DNA of 10,969 bases from the NCBI GenBank assembly GCA_002404835.1, contig DHKM01000013.1, positions 1 through 10,969 of the forward strand, in the 5' to 3' direction. Positions 5,661-10,969 of this stretch are shown one piece after another. Under the pieces are notes generated by a model. The model made no database searches. It saw only the letters and a list, made by a program, of their open reading frames with translations, and was not told where the DNA came from. The first letter of the stretch is position 1; every line of letters begins with the position of its first letter. The DNA comes from Caryophanales bacterium UBA4694. GTDB taxonomy: Bacteria; Bacillota_I; Bacilli_A; RFN20; CAG-288. A program made the translations under genes and the position numbers.

Positions 5661-7499
5661 ATGATACAGAAAGTTTCAGACACGTACAAAAAACATTGGG
5701 CGGAATTCATATTTGGACCAACACTGAAGATGATTGAAGCCATTTTCGATCTTCTCATTCCTTTGTTCATGAAGACGGTAATCGAAATGTCTACCTTCGA
5801 CAATGTCAGTGCCATTGACAAAGAATCAAATCCTATCATCCTATGGATTTCGCGTTTCATCAAAGTATTCGGAACCTGGATTGAAGGAGATCCGAATCTC
5901 AATTATGCCCTAATCGGAGGCGTCATGATTCTGATTATGGGTGTTCTTGGTTTTATAACCACCATGGTCACCCAATATATTGCAGCAAGAACAGCTGTAG
6001 CTGTGGGAACATCCGTCAGGGATTCTTTATACGAGAAGATTCTTTCCTTGAGCAAAAAGGAAAGAGAACAGGTTGGAAACAACAGGCTTCTAACTATCCT
6101 TAATGCGGATTCCTACCAAGTACAGCAGGGAGTTCTCATTTTCATCCGTCTTATCGTAAGAGCTCCTTTCATCATCATCGGAGCACTCGTCATCTCCTTG
6201 ATTCTTAATTGGGAAATAGGCCTTATTTTCTTATGCATCATTCCTCTTATTCTACTCGTTGTTTTCCTCATCATGGGAAAATCTAGTAAAGAATACCTAT
6301 CCATCCAAAACAAACTAGATACACTGAGCAACAAAACAAGCGATTCACTGGATGGCGCAAAAGTCATCCGAGCCTTCAATCGAGAAGAATATGAAAATGA
6401 CAATTTTAGTAAATCCACGGCTGATTATGAAAAAAATGCTGTAAAAGTAGGGAAACTCAATGCGCTTATCAATCCACTGACATTTGCAATCATAGCCTTA
6501 GCCACTACGTTTGTCATTCTCTTTGGCGGTCTTCCTATTTTTAAAGCAGATAGTGACGTTGCTCTGACTTTTTCTTCCACCGTTATTACCGAAGTCGCTT
6601 ATCTCGCTCAGATTTTCACTACCCTTGTTCAGTTGACCAATGTCGTTATGGTACTGACAAAGGCAAAAGTAAGTTCCAAAAGAGTCGACAGTATCTTAAG
6701 TATTCAGCCTAAAATCCGTGAATCTTCTTCAGCAATAACGAAGGAAATCAAAGCAGGGGATGAAATTCTTTCTTTTCACCATGTATGCCTAGGATACAAG
6801 GATGGTGGAAACAATGCTCTTACCGATATTGGCTTTACTTTGAAAAAAGGAGAATCCTTAGGAATCATCGGAGGTACAGGAAGCGGCAAATCCACTTTAA
6901 TCAATCTAGTCGAACGTTTTCTGGATGCGACAAAAGGAACGGTAGATTATAAAGGGGAAGACATAAAGAATTATCGTTTATCTTCCTTAAGAAAAGAAAT
7001 AGGACTTGTCCCACAGAAATCCGTACTTTTCAAAGGCACATTAAGATCCAATCTTCTGATGAGCAATCCCAATGCAGATGAAAGAACAATGACCCAGGCA
7101 TTGAAAAATGCCATGGCTTATGAATTCGTCAGCAAATATGATGATTATCTTGATCATGAAGTCGAAGAAGGCGGCAAAAATTTTTCAGGCGGACAAAGAC
7201 AGCGTCTTTGCATCGCAAGAGCGTTAGTAAAAAATCCGGAAATGATCATCCTCGATGATTCAACATCAGCATTAGATCTTCTTACAGACAAGACAGTCAG
7301 AGACAATATACACACTCAATATAAGGGTATTACCAAAATCATCGTTTCCCAACGTGTTTCTACAGTCAAAGACTGCGATATCATCTTGGTTCTTGATAGC
7401 GGAAAAATCATCGGAAAAGGAAATCACGACTCCTTGATGAACACTTGCAAAGCCTATCAAGAGACCTATGAATCGCAGACCAAGAAGGAGGTTAGATAA
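5661..7499 (+). CDS. ABC exporter half-transporter, degenerate-site subunit
   Basis: This is a fused membrane/ATPase half-transporter of 612 residues, type IV (multidrug/lipid exporter) fold. About six membrane segments are visible, near 18-42, 82-106, 155-181, 184-206, 270-292 and 305-333. An enlarged loop (about 43-80) separates the first two. The ATPase domain has Walker A GGTGSGKST (404-412), Q-loop VPQKS, signature FSGGQ (508-512) and Walker B MIILD ending at D532. The next residue is D533 instead of the catalytic Glu, and the switch His is Q564 (IVSQRVST). These two changes are the hallmark of the degenerate-site subunit of heterodimeric exporters such as TM287 and LmrC. Its intact signature would complete the active site of the partner encoded next. 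The ATG has an AAGGTGG site (5648-5654) 6 bases upstream. The substrate cannot be told from the sequence, so no gene symbol is given. Confidence 0.95.
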   Translation: MIQKVSDTYKKHWAEFIFGPTLKMIEAIFDLLIPLFMKTVIEMSTFDNVSAIDKESNPIILWISRFIKVFGTWIEGDPNLNYALIGGVMILIMGVLGFITTMVTQYIAARTAVAVGTSVRDSLYEKILSLSKKEREQVGNNRLLTILNADSYQVQQGVLIFIRLIVRAPFIIIGALVISLILNWEIGLIFLCIIPLILLVVFLIMGKSSKEYLSIQNKLDTLSNKTSDSLDGAKVIRAFNREEYENDNFSKSTADYEKNAVKVGKLNALINPLTFAIIALATTFVILFGGLPIFKADSDVALTFSSTVITEVAYLAQIFTTLVQLTNVVMVLTKAKVSSKRVDSILSIQPKIRESSSAITKEIKAGDEILSFHHVCLGYKDGGNNALTDIGFTLKKGESLGIIGGTGSGKSTLINLVERFLDATKGTVDYKGEDIKNYRLSSLRKEIGLVPQKSVLFKGTLRSNLLMSNPNADERTMTQALKNAMAYEFVSKYDDYLDHEVEEGGKNFSGGQRQRLCIARALVKNPEMIILDDSTSALDLLTDKTVRDNIHTQYKGITKIIVSQRVSTVKDCDIILVLDSGKIIGKGNHDSLMNTCKAYQETYESQTKKEVR

Positions 7500-7500
7500 A

Positions 7501-9222
7501 ATGGATTACAAAAAACGTTTCTTTTCTTATCTTTCTCCCCAAAAAGGAAAAATCCGCGCCATGAGCGGTGCCGTCCTTGTTTTCTTGATTGCCCAGCTCT
7601 CTCAGCCTTTCATCGTTGGAAAAGCCTTGGATGCAGCCATTGCCGGTCAAACCAAAGCCTTCTATATCTATATAACCGTCACTTTCATCCTTTCTATATT
7701 CGGAGCCATCGCAGATTTCTTCTTCGAATATTATGTCTCCCTAATGACCCAGGAAATGATCAAAGAGATGAGGAACGATGTCTATCGGAAAATCAACAAA
7801 GTCTCAATCGGAACCTTATTTGCGATGACAAATGGAAATTTGATACAGCTTGAAATCGGCGACATAGAAAATATTGCAAATGGTTTGTTCTCTGTGTTCA
7901 AGTCATTGATTGAAGGTATCTTATCCATTCTCATAACTCTCATCATGATGTTCATCACAAACTGGATACTCGCCCTGGCCGTTTTCGTCCTATCACCATT
8001 ATCCATCCTCGTAAGCCGTTTTGTCGCCCAGTTTTCTCACAAATACTTCAAGAAACAAGCTAAACTTCAGTCTAAGCTCACCGGTATTTCGATGGAAGCC
8101 ATCAACAATTCCGATGTCCTTCAGTCCCTCAACTATCAGAGCAGCTCACTAAGAGAATTCATGTGCCAAGATGAAGATTTGAGAAAAGAAGGAAAAATTG
8201 CCCAATTTTCTGCTTCATGGACAAATCCTTGCACAAGACTTGTCAACAATACCATCTATGCCATCATCGGCATCGGAGGAATCATAATGATCGGCTTTAC
8301 CGGAGCTTATCCAGTTCTTAGCATGACCATAGGAAAGCTCTCCTCCTTCTTAAGCTATACGACTAGTTATACAAAACCTTTCAATGAAATCAGCGGTGTC
8401 ATGAGTGAATATGAAACAGCAGTTTTCTCTTTCAAAAGAATCAACACCTTCTTAGAAGAAAAAGATGACTTTGATGAAGGCAAAGATGATGTCAACAATA
8501 TAACCAACATCACATTCGATCATATGTACTTCAGTTATGAGAAAGACCAGAAACTGATTGAGAATTTCAATCAGGCAATCCAAAAAGGGGAAAAAGTTGC
8601 AATTGTCGGACCGACCGGCGCTGGAAAATCGACTTTAATTAACGTTTTGATGAGGTTCTACGATCCAACAAACGGGAAAATTCTCTATAACGGAAAAGAC
8701 GGAACACAAATCAAAAAAGCAAATCTAAGGAAAAATTTCGGAATGGTGCTTCAGGAAACCTGGATTTTCTCAGGAACGGTCATGGAAAATGTCCGATACG
8801 CTAAACCTGATGCCACGGATGAGGAAGTCATTGAAGCCTGCAAAAAGGCCCATGCTGATAGCTTTATAAATACACTCCCTGAAGGTTACAATACGTTCGT
8901 TTCAGCCAAAGAAGGGTTGAGCGAAGGAGAAAGACAGATGCTCACTATTGCAAGAGTTATGCTTCTTGATCCCGATATCATCATTTTGGATGAAGCGACT
9001 TCAAATGTCGATACAAGAACAGAAAAACTGATTACCGATGCCTTTGATACAATCATGAAAGGGAGAACCTCCATTGTAATTGCGCACCGACTTTCAACCA
9101 TCCGTGAGGCCGATATTATCCTTGTTCTAAAAGACGGTCATATTATCGAAAGTGGAAACCATGATTCCCTGATGGAAAAACACGGTTTCTATTATTCCCT
9201 GTATTCTTCGCAGTTCAAATGA
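7501..9222 (+). CDS. ABC exporter half-transporter, catalytic-site subunit
   Basis: This is the partner half-transporter, 573 residues: a membrane domain of about six segments in residues 20-310, then an ATPase domain. Walker A is GPTGAGKST (370-378). The Q-loop is VLQETWIF. Walker B IIILDE has D497 followed by the normal catalytic E498. The switch histidine H529 is present (IAHRLST). The signature, normally LSGGQ, is LSEGE (473-477). In the head-to-tail dimer its Glu/His site faces the intact FSGGQ of the first subunit and forms the working ATPase site; its own poor signature faces the degenerate site. The ATG at 7501 follows the first gene's stop by 1 base and has AGGAGG (7486-7491) 9 bases upstream. 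The frame opens at 7468, but that start has no support. It ends in TGA with an in-frame TAA two codons later. Confidence 0.95.
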   Translation: MDYKKRFFSYLSPQKGKIRAMSGAVLVFLIAQLSQPFIVGKALDAAIAGQTKAFYIYITVTFILSIFGAIADFFFEYYVSLMTQEMIKEMRNDVYRKINKVSIGTLFAMTNGNLIQLEIGDIENIANGLFSVFKSLIEGILSILITLIMMFITNWILALAVFVLSPLSILVSRFVAQFSHKYFKKQAKLQSKLTGISMEAINNSDVLQSLNYQSSSLREFMCQDEDLRKEGKIAQFSASWTNPCTRLVNNTIYAIIGIGGIIMIGFTGAYPVLSMTIGKLSSFLSYTTSYTKPFNEISGVMSEYETAVFSFKRINTFLEEKDDFDEGKDDVNNITNITFDHMYFSYEKDQKLIENFNQAIQKGEKVAIVGPTGAGKSTLINVLMRFYDPTNGKILYNGKDGTQIKKANLRKNFGMVLQETWIFSGTVMENVRYAKPDATDEEVIEACKKAHADSFINTLPEGYNTFVSAKEGLSEGERQMLTIARVMLLDPDIIILDEATSNVDTRTEKLITDAFDTIMKGRTSIVIAHRLSTIREADIILVLKDGHIIESGNHDSLMEKHGFYYSLYSSQFK

Positions 9223-9238
9223 AATTAAAAAAGGGCTG

Positions 9239-9373
9239 TTACGAAATCAATTCCTCTAAATGGGCTCTTCTGACAGCATTTTTGCTTTCCATCTTTTCTG
9301 GTTTACTCTGTTTCTTCACATCCATCGGAAAAGAATAGAAAAAGGGACACTGCTTTATGGTAAAATAAGCCAT
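9239..9373 (-). CDS. Possible 44-residue small protein
   Basis: An ATG at 9373 opens 44 codons ending in TAA at 9239-9241. The peptide starts MAYFTIKQCPFFYSFPMDVK and is basic in its second half (VKKQSKPEKMESKNAVRRAH…). GAGGT (9384-9380) sits 6 bases upstream as a ribosome binding site, but lies in the 3' arm of a 6-bp hairpin (9378-9398) that would hide it. The stop lies inside the closing stem of the structured segment. There is no clear promoter and no family I recognise. The frame may be chance within structured non-coding DNA. Confidence 0.2.
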   Translation of the reverse strand: MAYFTIKQCPFFYSFPMDVKKQSKPEKMESKNAVRRAHLEELIS

Positions 9374-9404
9374 GGTGATACCTCGTGAACAAAGGTATTC
9401 TGCC

Positions 9405-9442
9405 AAAAACGGCTCAGGGTTAGATTCCCTGGGCCATTTTTT
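9405..9442 (+). terminator. Probable terminator of the ABC operon (bidirectional hairpin)
   Basis: On the plus strand GGCTCAGGG (9411-9419), a 7-base loop TTAGATT and CCCTGGGCC (9427-9435) form a 9-bp stem including one U-G. The stem is flanked by AAAAA (9405-9409) and ATTTTTT (9436-9442), with a second T-run at 9446-9451. It lies about 180 bases after the second ABC stop, so the mRNA would have a long 3' untranslated part. The stem is nearly as good on the minus strand (AAAAATGGC against GCCGTTTTT), so it may also be an internal hairpin of the candidate RNA. Confidence 0.65.
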
Positions 9443-9511
9443 GACTTTTTTGTTCCCTTTCACCAAAACCAGAGGCTATTTCTGTAGATTGAATTTCGTA
9501 ACTGCCCCTTC

Positions 9512-9551
9512 AAAAAAAGGTCTTTCAGCCTAAGCCGAAAGACCTTTTTTT
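9512..9551 (-). terminator. Terminator of the alaS-ruvX operon
   Basis: AAAAAAAGGTCTTTC (9512-9526) and GAAAGACCTTTTTTT (9537-9551) are perfect complements around a 10-base loop that can itself pair GC with GC. On the minus strand the A-tract begins right at the ruvX TGA, and the stem ends in TTTTTTT. It is symmetrical, so it can also back up termination of the ABC operon on the plus strand. Confidence 0.9.
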
Positions 9552-9979
9552 CATAATTGTCCAATACTACTAAGATACCGTTCCAAAATAACCATAGCAG
9601 CAGCAGAATCAATGTTTTTATGCTGTTTTTTCGCATTCTGACCATTGTCATGAAGAATCGAGGAAGCTTCTACAGTCGAATAACGTTCATCTTGTTTAAC
9701 AACAGGAATAGTGGGAAATTCTTGATTGAGCAGTCGAATAAAGTCTTCAACGATAAAACTCATTTCGGTAGGATCTCCGCTTGGATAACTCGGATAGCCT
9801 ATAACGAATTTGCTTACCTTTTCTGTAAGAAGAACTTCTTTGATACCTTCAATAGCTTCATCGAATTTCATCATATGGAAGCGCAGATTTTTCAAGGGGG
9901 ATACTAGGAACCCAGAACGGGAAATAGCCATTCCAAGGCTTCCTTTCCCTAAATCCAAAGCAAGAAGATACTTTTCCAT
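9551..9979 (-). CDS. ruvX: RuvX/YqgF family RNase H-fold nuclease
   Basis: This is a YqgF/RuvX protein of 142 residues with an RNase H-like fold. The family is described as a Holliday junction resolvase-like nuclease and as a factor for processing the 5' end of 16S rRNA. Conserved elements are an N-terminal LALDLGKGSLGMAIS with the first metal-binding Asp, FVIGYPSYPSGDPTEMS (family VGLP..L.G..G), KQDERYSTVEA with the DER.ST motif, and a C-terminal KKQHKNIDSAAAMVILERYL with the last conserved Asp. The start is taken as the ATG at 9979, whose A is the last base of the alaS stop (TGATG); an in-frame GTG at 9982 is the alternative. The neighbour alaS is the usual partner in Firmicutes. Confidence 0.93.
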   Translation of the reverse strand: MEKYLLALDLGKGSLGMAISRSGFLVSPLKNLRFHMMKFDEAIEGIKEVLLTEKVSKFVIGYPSYPSGDPTEMSFIVEDFIRLLNQEFPTIPVVKQDERYSTVEASSILHDNGQNAKKQHKNIDSAAAMVILERYLSSIGQL

Positions 9980-10969
9980 CACTTCACCAAAGAAATAAAC
10001 TGAATTTTTGCCTTTTCGAATTGAGAAAGATCATTAGTTCCTCCAAAGGCACAATCCGGCCTACCTCCACCACGGCCATTCAGCGTTTTGCTGATTTCCT
10101 TCATCAAAACACCTGCTTTGTTGAGAGCGATTCTGTTTCTACCGACAGCGATGACAAGATCATTCTTTTCTCCATTATCGATAGCAAGAAGAAGAACAAG
10201 ATCAGGATTCTTATCGATAAGCTTGTGTGCTATGGAATCTTCCTGTTCATGATTGAGGTTCTTGACTAAGGCAACCAGAACATTATTCTGGGTCTTCTCA
10301 AATAGCTCATCCATCAAGGCATTTGTTGTTTGCTCTCTAAGGGATTTTATTTCGCTATTCAGCTCAACAATCTGTTCATTCAAACTGAATAATTTCTGTC
10401 GTACTCCCTTATCGGAATTCAATTTAAGAATGGAAGCCGCTTCATTGATCATTGACTGCTTTTCCTTAAGATACTCATAGGCTTTCATTCCGGTATAAGC
10501 TACAATTCTTCTTATACCAGCTGAAACAGCTCCTTCACTAACAAGGACAAAGAGATTTATTTCCGAGGTGTTGGACACATGAAGCCCTCCGCAAAACTCG
10601 ACGGATGGACCCATGGTTACAACTCGGACTTTCTCTCCGTATTTATCAGAGAAAAGATGCATGGCGCTAAGTTTCATAGCCTCATCTTTAGCCATGATTT
10701 TACAGGTAACTGGATAAGAAGCGAAAATCCATTCATTGACTTTCTTTTCAACGGCATTCAACTGATCTTCAGTAAGTTTCTCATCGGAATTGAAATCAAA
10801 ATGCAACCCTTCTTCATCGTAATAGGCACCTTCCTGATGGATTTCCTTGCTTACAATATCCTGAAGGGCTTTCTGAAGGAGATGCGTGGCAGAATGGTTC
10901 TTTCTCACCAAACTTCTCTTATCAAAATCGGGTTTTTCTTCCAGAACATCGCCCATATGAATGGTTCCA
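9979..10969 (-). CDS. alaS: Alanyl-tRNA synthetase, C-terminal part (runs off the window)
   Basis: Only the C-terminal 329 residues or so are inside the window; the frame continues past 10969. The catalytic core, which charges tRNA-Ala, is not seen. What remains is the editing domain that removes mischarged Ser/Gly, with its zinc-site motifs HSATH (NHSATHLLQKAL, about 25 residues in) and CGGLH (VEFCGGLHVSNTSEINLF). It is followed by the coiled-coil linker (KLNSDKGVRQKL… to SLREQTT) and the C-Ala domain with GRGGGRPDCAFGG near the end. Counting from the internal Met at 10956, the motif positions are H21/H25 and C122/H126. It ends in TGA, overlapping the ruvX ATG by one base. No sign of damage is seen in the visible part. 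Confidence 0.97.
   Translation of the reverse strand, partial: GTIHMGDVLEEKPDFDKRSLVRKNHSATHLLQKALQDIVSKEIHQEGAYYDEEGLHFDFNSDEKLTEDQLNAVEKKVNEWIFASYPVTCKIMAKDEAMKLSAMHLFSDKYGEKVRVVTMGPSVEFCGGLHVSNTSEINLFVLVSEGAVSAGIRRIVAYTGMKAYEYLKEKQSMINEAASILKLNSDKGVRQKLFSLNEQIVELNSEIKSLREQTTNALMDELFEKTQNNVLVALVKNLNHEQEDSIAHKLIDKNPDLVLLLAIDNGEKNDLVIAVGRNRIALNKAGVLMKEISKTLNGRGGGRPDCAFGGTNDLSQFEKAKIQFISLVK

Larger units (their letters stand above)
9231..9510 (-). ncRNA. Candidate structured RNA or inverted-repeat-bounded element
   Basis: This is most of the gene-poor gap 9223-9550. On the minus strand its two ends pair. AAGGGGC (9510-9504) pairs with GCCCTTT (9236-9230). After an A-A mismatch, GTTACGAAAT (9502-9493) pairs perfectly with ATTTCGTAAC (9247-9238). 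CAAT/ATTG follows after one bulge, and after an internal loop AAAT.G.CTCT (9481-9471) pairs partly with 9258-9268. Inside, TCTGGTTT (9473-9466) can pair with AAACCAGA (9304-9297), and AAAGGGA (9460-9454) with TCCCTTT (9347-9341). Local hairpins lie at 9405-9441 and 9378-9398. The closing stem runs into TTTTTT on the minus strand, as for an RNA ending at an intrinsic terminator. Against an RNA gene: I find no good promoter at its 5' side and no match to a known RNA family. A palindromic mobile repeat is the main alternative. Confidence 0.3.

Noticed and set aside
9372..9442. tRNA-like pattern (CAGGG-TTAGATT-CCCTG resembling a T-arm, followed by GGCCA)
   Set aside because: No matching acceptor strand, D-arm or 5+7 anticodon arm fits at the right distance. 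The stem continues directly into A/T tracts as a terminator does.
9239..9466. 75-codon minus-strand frame starting at 9466
   Set aside because: It starts at a TTG without a usable ribosome binding site and reads through a terminator-like hairpin. Only the internal ATG at 9373 has any support.
9231..9510. Known housekeeping RNAs (6S, SRP, RNase P, tmRNA)
   Set aside because: The overall closed-rod shape recalls 6S RNA and a ten-base CCCTGAGCCG resembles part of E. coli 6S, but the inside is multi-hairpin without a clear central bubble. SRP GGAAGGAAGC-type, RNase P P4 and tmRNA tag or T-arm signatures are absent. A short match is not enough to name it.
1..10969. CRISPR arrays, insertion sequences, toxin-antitoxin or phage genes
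   Set aside because: No regularly spaced direct repeats, transposase or integrase-like frames, or target duplications were seen. Apart from 9223-9550 the window is densely packed with housekeeping and transporter genes.

Overview
The window looks like a chromosomal segment of a low-GC Firmicute, most likely from the Erysipelotrichia/Mollicutes-related side. This is inferred from the gene order rimP-nusA-ylxR-ylxQ-infB-rbfA, the divergent Lys- and Glu-rich versions of these proteins, the strong AGGAGG-type ribosome binding sites and the AT-rich intergenic DNA. TGA acts as a normal stop (ylxQ, ruvX, alaS and the second ABC gene all end in it), so this is genetic code 11, not the Mycoplasma code.

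Layout, left to right. Positions 1-67 may hold the end of a plus-strand gene. A bidirectional terminator (69-125) follows. Positions 128-5421 on the minus strand are a tightly packed six-gene operon, in transcription order rimP, nusA, ylxR, ylxQ, infB, rbfA. Gaps are 1-29 bases and there is one short overlap. It is driven by a near-consensus extended -10 promoter (5535-5564). Its roughly 107-nt leader carries several hairpins and ends in an intrinsic-terminator-like hairpin immediately before the rimP ribosome binding site. The operon couples transcription elongation/termination (NusA), RNA-binding accessory proteins (YlxR, YlxQ), 30S maturation (RimP, RbfA) and translation initiation (IF2). 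NusA and RbfA both carry unusually long charged C-terminal tails.

Divergently transcribed, 5661-9222 on the plus strand, are two ABC half-transporter genes separated by one base. Their motifs are complementary. The first has Asp in place of the catalytic Glu and Gln in place of the switch His, but an intact FSGGQ signature. The second has normal Glu and His but a degenerate LSEGE signature. This is the pattern of a heterodimeric type IV exporter of the BmrCD/LmrCD/TM287-288 kind.

Positions 9223-9550 are a convergent intergenic region packed with structure: a likely terminator for the ABC operon, a roughly 280-nt segment closed by long imperfect inverted repeats (candidate minus-strand structured RNA or palindromic element), a possible 44-codon ORF, and the terminator of the next operon. 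From 9551 to the right edge on the minus strand lie ruvX (yqgF) and the 3' part of alaS, overlapping by one base. alaS runs off the window.

Most of the window is conserved housekeeping DNA. The points most worth a second look are the structured 9231-9510 segment, the rimP leader attenuator with a competing hairpin, and the extended NusA and RbfA tails.
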